From Flexistipes sinusarabici DSM 4947 (GTDB lineage: Bacteria; Chrysiogenota; Deferribacteres; Deferribacterales; Flexistipitaceae): DNA of 64,000 nucleotides. The DNA is taken from the NCBI RefSeq assembly GCF_000218625.1, contig NC_015672.1:1583451-1647450 (forward strand), given 5' to 3'. Below, one piece after another: positions 44,688 through 54,535 of this stretch. Both the position numbers and the translations under genes were made by a program. How positions within the stretch are numbered: the stretch's first letter is position 1; each line of letters starts with the position of its first letter. Below the pieces are notes generated by a model. It ran no database searches. It had not been told where the DNA came from and worked only from the letters and a program-made list of their open reading frames with translations.

Positions 44688-45759
44688 CTATTTAAGATAA
44701 AACACGGCAAGCTCGTCAAGTCGTGACAAGCAGCGCAGGAACTTCTTTTGGAAGCAAGATTCCAACATTTCATTGCTATAAAGATCATTTAAATGATAAT
44801 CAGACCGTATAAATATTTTTGTATTGTAGTAATAGCAGTTATCAACAAGATGTGCAAAACGCAGAGCTTCATCAAGGGAACTGAAAGGTTTTATCCCGTC
44901 AATAAAGAGTGCCTCCGTATTATCCGGTATTATATAATATTTAAAAGGATGATTTTGTTTGAGAAGACTGATTAACTCTTCAAAACCTATAAGCCCTTTG
45001 CTTACAGCCTCAGTGTCTGCTTTTGCGTATTGATCCATAAAAAATTCTTTATCAACAACCCTCTTCCACACCTGACTTCCGCTTTTTCTGCGGTAATCCT
45101 CCCCTTCAATGACATAAGTACTGAATGAATCGGCAATAACCCCCATTTCTCTTTCAAATTCCTCTATTTGAAAGTGCAGGCCTTTTCCCAAATCAGAAGG
45201 CAGTGTATTGGATGTGGTAATTACAAGTGTATCGTTGCCGAGCTCTTGAAAAAATTTTGCAATCATTCTTGTGGTTGCAGGATCATCCAATTCAAACTCA
45301 TCGAGCAGAATTAAATCAAAATCGCTGAAGTATTTAATGGATTTTTCTATCCCGAGAAAATTAAAAAAGTATGTCAACTCACCAAAGCTCAGAAAGGTTT
45401 TTTTATCTGTTTCAGCCACATTATAACAGGCACTGAGCAAATGGGTTTTGCCCACACCGAATCCTCCGTCAAGATACAGGTTTAAATCCATATCCTGATT
45501 GTCAGTATTCTTATCACTGCTGTTACTCCGTTTTAGAAAACCGAAAAAACCTTTATTGTTTATTTGGTATTTGATTTTGTTTTTGCCCGCTGAAAGCACT
45601 TTTTCAGACAGTATGTTCTTTATGGATGACTGCGAAGGATATCTTGAATCCGGAATGTAATTTTCAAACGTACAATGCTGAAACTTAGGATGAGGTTTCA
45701 TGTTCTTCATGCATTCACTGACTGAAACGTCAAAGTTTAAATCGAAAATATTTACAATC
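44688..45759 (-). CDS. ZapE/AFG1-like P-loop ATPase
   Basis: 357 residues. Walker A GGFGVGKTH near residue 105; Walker B LILLDEFELDD near 158; the sensor-like LVITTSNTLP near 189. The domain order and the PHPKFQHCTFENYIPDSRYPSQ lead-in match ZapE-type ATPases, which in some proteobacteria act at the division ring. A linker with SSDKNTDNQD precedes the ATPase. The ATG at 45759 is favoured; upstream sequence reads into a repeat tract, so the longer frame is rejected. A relationship to DnaA-like ATPases cannot be excluded. Confidence 0.65.
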
Positions 45760-46125
45760 ATGGATAACTCTCTTGGCTTTTTGAGATACACTTTTATACA
45801 AAATAGGAAAACATTGCAAGGTCTTATTGCCCCGGTACCCTCCCAAAATTTGCACATCAAAAAAGCCGTAACGTGTATGTTCAAGGTTCAATGTTCAGAA
45901 CGTAAGACGTAAAACGTGAGACGTAAGATGTTCAAGGTTTACCATTCAATATTAATTAAATACCCTCTCAACCTCTTCAACCTTTTCAACTTCCTCAACC
46001 TAAGCGCTTAGCACTAATCTCCTCCCACTTCACCACTTCACCACCTCACTATCTATCCATCTCACTATTTCACTCTCTCACAGTATCTTCCTCAACCAAT
46101 GAACTAAAACCCATCACAAAAACTG
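45760..46125. repeat. Repeat-rich gap, composite word tract 3
   Basis: CTCCCAAAATTTGCACAT (45840-45857), then TTCAAGGTTCAATGTTCAG, ACGTAAGACGTAAAACGTGAGACGTAAG in pieces and TTCAAGGTTTACC. From about 45963 come CTCTTCAACCTTTTCAACTTCCTCAACC, AAGCGCTTAGCACTAA and CACTTCACCACTTCACCACCTCAC. The same words in similar order as tract 1. No gene is seen. Confidence 0.65.
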
Positions 46126-46974
46126 TCACAGCATTTTCACTCTGAATTTTTTATACATAATATCAGGAACATATGAAGACTTTGCTATTCTGAGGGCAGT
46201 TTTTCCCAAATCCTGTTCAAAATTAAGATAGTTATATTTTTTAGGAAGCCGTTTTGCAAAATCGTTGTAGATGAACTGATAAATCCCCTTTATATTTTTT
46301 TTGCCCTTTGCAAAATGTATTACGAAGGTTTCTGTGTTCAATTCTTCTCCCATAATGAATCCAGCCGGCTCACCCTCCACATAATAAATCAGCCCGCACA
46401 AAACAAGTTCGTCATGCATATTCAAAGCTTCCTGGCATGCATAAAAGTCTGTCTCTTCAGGTGAGAGATCTATTTCATTCTGCCATACATCCAATATTTC
46501 AAAGGCATCATGGACATTTTTGTCGGTTAGAGGATGGCACTCGAAAGAATAATCCCTTAAAAACTGCTTCAACAGATTTCTCTTCTTATGAAGCTTTCTT
46601 CCCTTATATGTGCTGATTTTATCAACTGTATAAATATAATCCGTTTCTCCCTCGAAATTACTGTAAACAATATCTTTCCCAAAATACTGCAGCCACTGTT
46701 CATCTACGGGGAAAATAAAATCCACTTTTTTAGAAATCTCCCTCAGATATTCCATATCGATTTCTGAAGGGTTATTGGTAGGCATTAAAAAAGTGTAACC
46801 GTCCACACTTTGACCTTTGATGAAAACATTCTCATCATTTACCACTCGATAATCATGAATATTTCTAAAAAGGTAGAGATTTGCAAAACTGTATTCCGCT
46901 ATAGGGGTATCCACATTTTTCAGTTTTTCATGTAAGATGTTCTTATGATCAAACTCAAGTTTTTCACACTGCAT
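46126..46974 (-). CDS. DUF2156 family protein (lysyltransferase-like)
   Basis: 282 residues. The pattern (FANLYLFRNIHDYRV, FLMPTN, KKRNLLKQFLRDYSFECHPL, FIMGEEL..FVIHFAKG, LNFEQDLGKTALRIAKSSYVPDIMYKKFRV) matches DUF2156, an acyltransferase (GNAT-like) fold related to the C-terminal half of phosphatidylglycerol lysyltransferases. It lacks the membrane part, so acyl or aminoacyl transfer to an unknown acceptor is the best guess. The ATG at 46974 overlaps the end of the MATE gene by 11 bases. Confidence 0.85.
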   Translation of the reverse strand: MQCEKLEFDHKNILHEKLKNVDTPIAEYSFANLYLFRNIHDYRVVNDENVFIKGQSVDGYTFLMPTNNPSEIDMEYLREISKKVDFIFPVDEQWLQYFGKDIVYSNFEGETDYIYTVDKISTYKGRKLHKKRNLLKQFLRDYSFECHPLTDKNVHDAFEILDVWQNEIDLSPEETDFYACQEALNMHDELVLCGLIYYVEGEPAGFIMGEELNTETFVIHFAKGKKNIKGIYQFIYNDFAKRLPKKYNYLNFEQDLGKTALRIAKSSYVPDIMYKKFRVKML

Positions 46975-48295
46975 AATCAAGCCACTCCTTTTTAAAATAT
47001 CTTCTTGTAATTAAAATCATCTGGGTAATAATGGAAGCATTCATACTCCACCATATCCCGGGAGCTCCGAAACCTAAACTTATTCCCATAATGTATGCCA
47101 GAGGAATACGAACTAACCACATACCTGCTACAATCCTTACCATGACACTTCTGGTATCCCCTGCTCCGTTCAGGCCTCCTCCTAAAATAACACTGAAAGC
47201 CATAAAAGGTTCACTAATCATACTAATATAAATATATAGTACGCTCTCATCTATAACCAAACTGTTTTTCGACAAAATCTGAGAAACATCTTTGGCAAAA
47301 ATCACTACTATCAATGTCATTAACGTAATTGCAATAACTCCCATAACAGCTGTCACTATACCGTTTTTAAAAGCCTCATGCTTTTTGCCTTCACCAAGTA
47401 AATTCCCCACTATTACGGCATTGGCCATATTGAATGCAAACGCCGGCAGAAAAATGGCCGATTCGATACGCATTCCGTTTGTCAGCGCCGCCATCACTTC
47501 CACACTTTTTTCAGGCAGCTTTGCTATTATCAGAAACAGCGTTGTTGTGCCCAGCTGCCAGCCGAGCTGCAGCAATGCCGAGGGCCAGCCTATATTGAAA
47601 ATTCTTTTTACATAATAAAAAGTATAGCTCAACGCACCTTTAAGAATTTTCTTAACAAAAAAGAAGTTAATCACTGCCCCGATGAAAAGACTCACAGCAG
47701 TTGATAGGGCAATACCGTTATAGTAAATAGGAGTATAAAAAACAAAATAAAAATTAAGAAAAATATTAATAACGCAAACCACCGACATTGTTAAAAGCGA
47801 TCTTTTGACCATCTTGCTTGCTCTTAAGATTCCGTTGGTACAAAGAAGAACATATTGAAACGCCACACCAGCTGCATAAATCTGCGTCAGAGGGATGCTG
47901 ATCTTTTTAATACTTTCAGGGACATTTAATAATTTTATAATAAACGGGGAAAGTAGAACGCCGAGGACGGAGAGAACTATCCCTGCAATAAAAATTGTTA
48001 GTAATATTGAATAAACAGCATTTTTATACGTCTCTCTGTCATCTGAGCTGTAAAGCCTTGAAATAACCGAAACAGTGCCGACATTTGATGATGTGGCAAC
48101 CACCACAAAAATAAAATAAACCTGTGAAACAAGTCCCACACTGGCCTGAACATCCTTGCTTATTCTGCCGGCAATAAATACATCAGTGAGGCTGATGAAA
48201 AACATAAAAACCATAATAAGAATCATCGGCCAGCTGATAGACCAGCTTTGGGAGAAAAGGGGGAGAAGCTCCCTGAAATTTATCCTTTTAAAAAT
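46964..48295 (-). CDS. MATE-family efflux transporter with probable ATT start
   Basis: About 443 residues with twelve membrane helices expected of MATE drug/cation antiporters. From the usual ATG at 48226 the protein would begin MILIMVFMFFISLTDVFIAGR, lacking half of helix 1. In-frame sequence upstream reads FKRINFRELLPLFSQSWSISWPM, the typical MATE lead-in, with no ATG, GTG or TTG. An AAGGAG site lies 5 bases before an ATT codon at 48295, giving a full-length protein. Overlaps DUF2156 by 11 bases; substrate unknown. Confidence 0.85.
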   Translation of the reverse strand: MFKRINFRELLPLFSQSWSISWPMILIMVFMFFISLTDVFIAGRISKDVQASVGLVSQVYFIFVVVATSSNVGTVSVISRLYSSDDRETYKNAVYSILLTIFIAGIVLSVLGVLLSPFIIKLLNVPESIKKISIPLTQIYAAGVAFQYVLLCTNGILRASKMVKRSLLTMSVVCVINIFLNFYFVFYTPIYYNGIALSTAVSLFIGAVINFFFVKKILKGALSYTFYYVKRIFNIGWPSALLQLGWQLGTTTLFLIIAKLPEKSVEVMAALTNGMRIESAIFLPAFAFNMANAVIVGNLLGEGKKHEAFKNGIVTAVMGVIAITLMTLIVVIFAKDVSQILSKNSLVIDESVLYIYISMISEPFMAFSVILGGGLNGAGDTRSVMVRIVAGMWLVRIPLAYIMGISLGFGAPGIWWSMNASIITQMILITRRYFKKEWLDYAV

Positions 48296-48415
48296 ATTTT
48301 CTCCTTTTAATACTTTACATAATATATTAAGCTGTACTATAAAATCGGTTAAATTTGCAATTATTATTTATTAAAACTTTTTAACATTAAATATATCTAC
48401 ACTCCGGAGGATAGT

Positions 48416-49204
48416 ATGATATATGATATCGTTATTTTATTATATATGCTTTCACTGCTTCACATGTGTTTATTTTTCTTTCTGGAATATAAAAAACTTG
48501 CAGGAATTGCAAACATATTTGCACTATCGGGATTTATCCTCAACATTATAGATATATCTGTGAAATGGATAAAAACCGGCACCTTCCCTTCACATTCGAT
48601 GAACGGTTTGCTGATAATTTTGACTGCAGCTCTTGTTGCAGTTTATTTATTTTTATACATTAAATATAAAAGACCGTCTATGCTCCTTTTTATCATGCCA
48701 ATTGTTATAATTCTCGGTCTTTTTACTTTTGTTTTTAAAGATATAAATCCCGCAAGAGATTTCGCAACCAGCTTCTGGCTTTATATTCATCTTCCTTTCA
48801 CCGTTGTGGGGTCAGCTTTTTTCCTGTTTGCTGCAATTTCCGGAGTAATGTATTTTGTCCAGGAAAATCAGCTTAAAAATAAAAATTTCGGATTTATATA
48901 TTCCAAATTTCCGCCTTTAAATGTAATTAACAACCTTAACAAAAATTCACTGAACATAGGTTTTGCTGTATTTACAATAGGGTTAATCGCAGGAATTATA
49001 TGGGGGCTTTACGAATGGAACGGTACACTTTTACTTTCCGCTAAGCTTATATCTGCTGTAATAACGTGGGCGGTTTTCGGAATAATTATACTTATAAGAC
49101 AAACAAAAGGATTGGCGCCGCGGGGATCGGCACTGTGGAGTGTCGTGGGATTCATATGTATCGTAATTATGTATTTCGGCGTAGCTTTGTTTTTAAGAGG
49201 GTAA
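48416..49204 (+). CDS. CcsA/HemX-like cytochrome c assembly-family membrane protein
   Basis: 262 residues with eight likely membrane segments. It ends with the WLYIHLPFTVVGSAFFLFAA and LAGIIWGLYEWNGTLLLSAKL..WAVFGIIILIRQTKGLAPRGSALWSVVGF blocks of the CcsA/HemX superfamily; the WG-containing loop is the haem-handling segment. Lying directly before hemA, as HemX does in many bacteria, it may affect GluTR level or move haem for cytochrome c assembly. The start has CGGAGG 5 bases upstream. It opens the haem operon. Confidence 0.85.
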   Translation: MIYDIVILLYMLSLLHMCLFFFLEYKKLAGIANIFALSGFILNIIDISVKWIKTGTFPSHSMNGLLIILTAALVAVYLFLYIKYKRPSMLLFIMPIVIILGLFTFVFKDINPARDFATSFWLYIHLPFTVVGSAFFLFAAISGVMYFVQENQLKNKNFGFIYSKFPPLNVINNLNKNSLNIGFAVFTIGLIAGIIWGLYEWNGTLLLSAKLISAVITWAVFGIIILIRQTKGLAPRGSALWSVVGFICIVIMYFGVALFLRG

Positions 49205-49207
49205 CCA

Positions 49208-50479
49208 ATGCAATTAGCTGTTTTGGGATTAAATCATAACACTGCACCGGTGGAGTTACGGGAAAAATTAGCCGTATCCGAAGAAAAACTTCCTTATTTT
49301 TATGCGCAGATACTGCAGAATGAGCGTATCTATGAGGCTATGATCCTTTCCACCTGTAATAGGGTGGAATATTATATTGTTACGGATGATTTTCTCTGCA
49401 ACGTTGAAAATGTGTTGCAGATTATTTCCGAGGAAAACGGTGTGGATTACTCTGAGTTGAGAAAACATACGTATATTCATTGCGGAGATGATGCTGTAAG
49501 ACATATTTTCAGAGTTGCATCAGGCCTGGATTCACTGGTGCTGGGAGAGCCGCAGATTTTCGGTCAGGTTAAAGATGGTTTTCGTCTGGCCAATATACAC
49601 GGCAAAATGGATAAACTTCTTAAAAAACTGGATGAATTCACAATAAAAACCTCAAAAAAGGTAAGAACCAATACCGGTATATCGGAAAATCCGATAACAG
49701 TAAGTTATTCCGCTGTTGAACTGGCCAAAAAAATATTCGGAGAGCTAAAAAATAAAAGTGCCCTCATAATAGGGGCCGGTGAAATGTGTGAACTTGCTGC
49801 GAAAAATTTGAGGAACGCCGATATATCGGAAATTTTTGTTACAAACAGAACCTATTCAAGAGCGGAAAAGCTTGCTCAGGAAATCAATGGTATTCCGGTG
49901 GATTTTGAGCGTTTTACGGAATACCTCAAAAAAACGGATATCGTAATAAGCTCCACCGGAGCACCTTATTATGTTCTGGAACACGATCAGGTCAAAGATG
50001 CTATGGCAAGCAGAAAATATGAACCCATGTTTTTTATTGACATTGCCGTTCCCAGAGATATAGACCCCAAAATCAACAATATTGAGAACACCTATGTATA
50101 CGATATAGATGATTTAAAATCTGTAGTAGAAGCCAACAAAAAAGCCCGGGAAAAAGAAGCAGTTAAAGCCATGGAAATCGTGGAGCAGTCTGTTGCCGAT
50201 TTTCACAAGTGGGTTGAATCGCTTAAAATTGTACCGGTAATCAAGGAAATGAGGGGGATGTTTGAGGATATAAAGGAGATGGAGCTGGAGAGATTTATTA
50301 ATAAATCCAAAATTGAAGACGAGCAGACAAAAAAACTGCTTAACAACATTCTAAACTCATACATGAACAAAGTGCTCCATACACCTCTCACAAATCTTAA
50401 AAATAATGGAACAAGCAAGAACAAATACACATTGATAGAGGCAGTCAATATAATCTTTAACTTAGAGGAGAAGAAATGA
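49208..50479 (+). CDS. hemA: Glutamyl-tRNA reductase
   Basis: Reduces glutamyl-tRNA(Glu) to glutamate-1-semialdehyde, the first step of the C5 haem route. 423 residues. Catalytic Cys50 in ILSTCNRVEYY; VASGLDSLVLGEPQIFGQVKD near residue 100; the NADPH-binding IIGAGEMCELAAKNL near 187; a C-terminal dimer helix. It starts 3 bases after ccsA and its stop overlaps the hemC start by 4 bases. Confidence 0.96.
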   Translation: MQLAVLGLNHNTAPVELREKLAVSEEKLPYFYAQILQNERIYEAMILSTCNRVEYYIVTDDFLCNVENVLQIISEENGVDYSELRKHTYIHCGDDAVRHIFRVASGLDSLVLGEPQIFGQVKDGFRLANIHGKMDKLLKKLDEFTIKTSKKVRTNTGISENPITVSYSAVELAKKIFGELKNKSALIIGAGEMCELAAKNLRNADISEIFVTNRTYSRAEKLAQEINGIPVDFERFTEYLKKTDIVISSTGAPYYVLEHDQVKDAMASRKYEPMFFIDIAVPRDIDPKINNIENTYVYDIDDLKSVVEANKKAREKEAVKAMEIVEQSVADFHKWVESLKIVPVIKEMRGMFEDIKEMELERFINKSKIEDEQTKKLLNNILNSYMNKVLHTPLTNLKNNGTSKNKYTLIEAVNIIFNLEEKK

Positions 50480-51402
50480 AAAAGCTTACCATTGCAACGA
50501 GAAGCAGCCAACTGGCCGTATGGCAGGCTGATTTTATCAAAAACGAAATTAACAAAAAATATCCCGATGTAACCATTGAACTTAAAAAAATAAAAACAAA
50601 AGGGGACAAAATCCTGGATACACCTCTGGCAAAAATAGGAGGTAAAGGCCTTTTTGTAAAAGAAGTGGAAAATGCACTTTATGAAAGAAAAGCTGATATA
50701 GCCGTTCACAGTATGAAGGATGTGCCCAGCGAGATGCCCGAGGGTATGGAGCTTTTTGTTACACCAAAAAGGGAAACACCTTATGATGCTTTTCTTTCCA
50801 TCAACTATAACAGTATCGACGAACTACCCAGAGGAGCCGTTGTCGGCACAAGCAGTCTGAGAAGGATGGTTCAGATCAGAAAACGCAGACCGGATTTAAA
50901 AATAGAAAACCTGCGCGGCAATATAAATACACGTATCAAAAAACTTGAAGACGGCATGTACGATGCAATAGTACTGGCAAAAGCTGGATTGGTAAGAGTC
51001 GGTTTTTTCCAGCACCTCAAGCAGACTTTAACCGAAGACATAATGATACCGGCGGTTTGCCAGGGAACACTCGGAATAGAAGTAAGAGAGGACGACATGG
51101 AGTCCAAGGAATTGCTGAAGTTTTTTTACGATGAGGAAACGTATATCAGGACAAAAGCTGAAAGAGCTTTTTTAAAAACGCTGGAAGGAGGCTGTCAGGT
51201 TCCCATCGCCGGTTACTCCATTTTAAACGGCAGCAAACTTAAACTGATGGGAATGGTTTCCTCTTTGGACGCAAAAGAATATATCTACAGAGAAGTTGAA
51301 GATAGCGTGGAGAATGCTGAATCTATGGGAATAAGCCTCGCAAAGGAAATTTTAAATGCAGGCGGAAGGGAAATTTTGGCCAACATATATCATGAAGAAT
51401 AG
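50476..51402 (+). CDS. hemC: Hydroxymethylbilane synthase
   Basis: Polymerises four porphobilinogens into hydroxymethylbilane. 308 residues. Early ATRSSQLAVWQADF; VHSMKDVPSEMP near residue 78; GTSSLRR near 124; the dipyrromethane-cofactor Cys240 in LEGGCQVPIAGY. It overlaps hemA and hemD, so the pathway genes are translated together. Confidence 0.96.
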   Translation: MKKLTIATRSSQLAVWQADFIKNEINKKYPDVTIELKKIKTKGDKILDTPLAKIGGKGLFVKEVENALYERKADIAVHSMKDVPSEMPEGMELFVTPKRETPYDAFLSINYNSIDELPRGAVVGTSSLRRMVQIRKRRPDLKIENLRGNINTRIKKLEDGMYDAIVLAKAGLVRVGFFQHLKQTLTEDIMIPAVCQGTLGIEVREDDMESKELLKFFYDEETYIRTKAERAFLKTLEGGCQVPIAGYSILNGSKLKLMGMVSSLDAKEYIYREVEDSVENAESMGISLAKEILNAGGREILANIYHEE

Positions 51403-52141
51403 TGAAAAACTCCTCAACAGAATCCTTATAACCCGCCAGCCGGAACAGTCCGCGGAGTTTGTCAATCTGCTTTCTTCCCGCGGTTTGTACCCTTTCATTC
51501 TGCCTATGATTGAAACTGTGCCGGTTGAATGTGAAATTAAAAACAAGGCATTTGATTACCTTATCTTCACCAGCTCCAACGCATTTAACTATTTTAAAAA
51601 ATATATCAACAGTATAAAATTCGGTAAAATAGCTGCAGTAGGCAAAAAAACTGCCGAAGCAATAGAAAGGGAAGGTTTTGATGTAAATTTAATCCCGGAG
51701 GACTACAGCGGAGAAGGTCTTGTCAAAAAATTTATGAACAGGGAAATCAACGGGATGAAGTTTCTTATCCCCGGCCCGAAAAAAACAAGCAATACACTGA
51801 AAAATTTTTTAGTATCGAAAAAGGCAATAGTTGAGAGCCCTGTTGTTTATGAAACGATAGGCATACAATACCCCCGGGGATTTATTTCCGTTTTTATTCA
51901 GGAAAATTTGATAGACTGCATCACTTTTGCTTCCCCTTCAGCAGCCCGGAGTTTTCTTTCACAGACAAAAATACCAGATACAATAAAGGAAACTGTGGTT
52001 ATCGGCAGAACAACATTCAGTTATCTTCAGGAAAACGGTATAAATGCTGTATATCCAAATAAATACACTGTGAGTGATATGGTTGAATTGATATGCAAAA
52101 TTAATGATGAAAAAAATAAACTGTCAGGAGGAACATTATGA
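51392..52141 (+). CDS. hemD: Uroporphyrinogen-III synthase
   Basis: Closes and inverts the last ring of hydroxymethylbilane. 249 residues, normal length for this weakly conserved family: ILITRQPEQSAEFVNLLSSRG, FDYLIFTSSNAFNYF and ITFASPSAARSF are the recognisable stretches, the two lobes being formed by residues ~1-35/165-249 and ~36-160. The ATG at 51392 overlaps hemC by 11 bases; ATG at 51356 lies deep inside hemC and is not supported. It overlaps hemB by 4 bases. Confidence 0.88.
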   Translation: MKNSEKLLNRILITRQPEQSAEFVNLLSSRGLYPFILPMIETVPVECEIKNKAFDYLIFTSSNAFNYFKKYINSIKFGKIAAVGKKTAEAIEREGFDVNLIPEDYSGEGLVKKFMNREINGMKFLIPGPKKTSNTLKNFLVSKKAIVESPVVYETIGIQYPRGFISVFIQENLIDCITFASPSAARSFLSQTKIPDTIKETVVIGRTTFSYLQENGINAVYPNKYTVSDMVELICKINDEKNKLSGGTL

Positions 52142-53106
52142 ACTTCCCCGTTATCAGACCAAGAAGGTTGAGAAAAAATGAGACAATAAGAAAAATGCTG
52201 AGAGAAACAAAACTGAGTCTGGATGATCTTATATACCCGATGTTTGTTGTGGAAAAGCCCAATGTAAAAAAAGAAATCCCCTCAATGCCGGGAATCTATC
52301 AGATGTGCATAGAAAATACCGTAAAGGAATGCATCCAGCTGGAAAAACTTGGCGTGCCCGCAGTTATCCTTTTCGGTATTCCGGAGCACAAGGACAGTAA
52401 AGGGTCTGAGGCATACAACGAAAACGGTGTGATTCAAAAGGCTGTCAAAGCCATTAAGGAAAATACGTCAAATTTATATGTAATAACCGATGTCTGTATG
52501 TGCGAGTACACAGACCACGGGCACTGTGGAATAATAAAAGATAAAGATGTTGACAACGACGAAACACTGAAAGTATTAAGTTTGGAAGCTCTGACACACG
52601 CAAAAGCCGGTGTGGATATGGTTGCTCCCAGTGACATGATGGACGGAAGGGTCGAGGCAATAAGGGATATACTGGATGATAACGGATTTCACAACATTCC
52701 CATAATGAGCTATTCAGCCAAGTACGCCTCAGCATACTACGGTCCTTTCCGTGATGCTGCAGAAAGTGTCCCGCAATTCGGTGACAGGAGAACTTATCAG
52801 ATGGATCCCCCAAACAGACTGGAGGCAATTAGAGAAGCCGAACTGGATATAGCAGAAGGTGCAGACATTATAATGGTAAAACCTGCACTCTCATATCTGG
52901 ATATTATCAGAGATATGAAAGAGCATTATAATATGCCTCTTGCCGCATACAATGTAAGTGGCGAATACTCCATGATTATGAATGCTATTGAAAAGGGATA
53001 TTTTGAAAAAGAAAAAGTCATTCCTGAAACACTTACATCAATGAAAAGGGCAGGTGCTGATCTCATATTGACGTATTTTGCCAAGACTTATGCAGAAATG
53101 ATGTAG
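52138..53106 (+). CDS. hemB: Porphobilinogen synthase (5-aminolevulinate dehydratase)
   Basis: Joins two 5-aminolevulinates into porphobilinogen. 322 residues. The zinc-site Cys120, Cys122 and Cys130 (DVCMCEYTDHGHCG) show the zinc-dependent type; the Schiff-base Lys residues lie in SYSAKYASAYYGPFRDAA and MVKPALSYLD. It follows hemD with an ATGA-type overlap, so the order hemA-C-D-B makes one unit; hemL is not in the window. Confidence 0.96.
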   Translation: MNFPVIRPRRLRKNETIRKMLRETKLSLDDLIYPMFVVEKPNVKKEIPSMPGIYQMCIENTVKECIQLEKLGVPAVILFGIPEHKDSKGSEAYNENGVIQKAVKAIKENTSNLYVITDVCMCEYTDHGHCGIIKDKDVDNDETLKVLSLEALTHAKAGVDMVAPSDMMDGRVEAIRDILDDNGFHNIPIMSYSAKYASAYYGPFRDAAESVPQFGDRRTYQMDPPNRLEAIREAELDIAEGADIIMVKPALSYLDIIRDMKEHYNMPLAAYNVSGEYSMIMNAIEKGYFEKEKVIPETLTSMKRAGADLILTYFAKTYAEMM

Positions 53107-53118
53107 GAAAATAACAAA

Positions 53119-53883
53119 ATGCCGGATTTTGAAAGGTTTGCAGCCTTCAGATGGTCTGACGGTAATCTGGAAAGCATCGATGAAATTGAAAAAGTGGAAG
53201 ATAACGATCTTCTGTATTTGGAAGAACAGAAAAATCTGCTGGCAGCAAACTTTAATCTGTTTTTAAAGGATAAACCTTTTTTAAATGTTTTGCTGTGGGG
53301 TGAAAGAGGAAGTGGTAAATCATCACTCGTAAAGCTGTTTACAGACAAATATTTTAAAAAAGGACTAAGGGTAATTGAATTTACCGATGACAGTTTAAGG
53401 GATGTCTTCAGGTTATATAAAATCCTGAGAAAAGAAAATAATTTAAAATTTATTCTCTATTTTGACGATATTTCATTCGATCGGGATGATAAGAATTACA
53501 GACAGTTTAAATCTATACTGGAAGGGGGGTTGGAAAAAACCCCTTCCAATGTGATGTATATAATGACAACCAACAAAAGACACATCATCAGTGATCACTC
53601 TTATGATATAAATGATATATATTCACGGGATGAAACGAATGAGAGAATTTCCCTATACTCAAGATTCGGATTGGTCGTGGGCTTTTATCCCATCTCAAAA
53701 GAAATTTATCTTAATGTTGCAGAACACTATTTAAAAAAATATTCTGTAATCTTAAACAAAGACTGGAAGAAAGAAGCGGAAAATTTTGCAATAGAAAAAG
53801 GCGGCAGAAGCTGCAGAATAGCAAAGCAGTTTGCCGTCTCAAAACTATTATTAAACAAAATACAAAACGAATTTAAGCAATAA
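53119..53883 (+). CDS. DUF815-family P-loop ATPase
   Basis: 254 residues. AAA+-like core: Walker A LWGERGSGKSSLVK near residue 57, Walker B-like ILYFDDISFD near 112, a sensor-1-like MYIMTTNKRH near 146, and a C-terminal helical lid. DUF815 proteins have no assigned role. It starts 12 bases after hemB and is probably co-transcribed, yet no link to haem synthesis is known. It ends 11 bases inside the convergent CBS gene. Confidence 0.85.
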   Translation: MPDFERFAAFRWSDGNLESIDEIEKVEDNDLLYLEEQKNLLAANFNLFLKDKPFLNVLLWGERGSGKSSLVKLFTDKYFKKGLRVIEFTDDSLRDVFRLYKILRKENNLKFILYFDDISFDRDDKNYRQFKSILEGGLEKTPSNVMYIMTTNKRHIISDHSYDINDIYSRDETNERISLYSRFGLVVGFYPISKEIYLNVAEHYLKKYSVILNKDWKKEAENFAIEKGGRSCRIAKQFAVSKLLLNKIQNEFKQ

Positions 53884-54517
53884 TAGCATCCGGGTGTTCT
53901 TTTTTGACGGCATCCTCCATCTTTTCAAAGTCCCCCTTGCCTCTTGTTCTGATTACAACTTTCCTTTTTCCGCTTTCTGTAAGGGTATGCGATGAAAGGA
54001 TACTTTCGATACCAAAACCGTATGATCTTATAATATCGGCAACTTCTCTTATAGTACCCGACCTGTCTTCAATTTCACAATAAACTCTGTAACCGGCTTC
54101 TTTTGATTCCACACCGGTAATACTGATTAATGCCCTGTAAACATCCCTATCGGTAACAACACCCACAAGCAGTCCGTCATCTAAAATAGGCAAAGCACTT
54201 ATTTTATTGTCATACAAAAGCTTTGCTGCATCCTCAATAGGTGTGTAAGGTTCAGCTGTAATAACGTTTTTCTTCATTATCTTTGAGGCTTTAACTTTGC
54301 CTATCAGATAATGAATTTCAAAAACATCCAGTGTAGTAGAACTAGAAGGTAGATAGTCCTTAATATTCCTGTCGGAAATTATTCCAACAAGCTTGTCTCC
54401 ATCCATTACAGGCACATGCCTTATATCATTCTCCTTCATCAGTTCTATAACTTTGGGAAGAAATTCATCTTTATTAACAGTAACAGCAGGGGACGACATC
54501 CAGTCTTTTAAAAACAT
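53873..54517 (-). CDS. Tandem CBS-domain protein with ACT domain (AcuB-like)
   Basis: 214 residues. Two CBS domains (about 1-60 and 72-130: LKDWMSSPAVTVNKDEFLPKVIELM, SKIMKKNVITAEPYTPIEDAAKLL) that usually bind AMP/ATP/SAM. A C-terminal ACT domain (about 143-205: CEIEDRSGTIREVADIIRSYGFGIESI) likely senses an amino acid. Just upstream of the Liv-type ABC transporter genes on the same strand (it follows livF after 18 bases), it may sense the amino acid they import; this is inference. Confidence 0.85.
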   Translation of the reverse strand: MFLKDWMSSPAVTVNKDEFLPKVIELMKENDIRHVPVMDGDKLVGIISDRNIKDYLPSSSTTLDVFEIHYLIGKVKASKIMKKNVITAEPYTPIEDAAKLLYDNKISALPILDDGLLVGVVTDRDVYRALISITGVESKEAGYRVYCEIEDRSGTIREVADIIRSYGFGIESILSSHTLTESGKRKVVIRTRGKGDFEKMEDAVKKEHPDAIIA

Positions 54518-54535
54518 ATTTTTCCTCCGAAATGT

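Noticed and set aside
45840..46100. Word tract as a CRISPR array
   Set aside because: Units are degenerate and adjacent, without regular unique spacers or cas genes.
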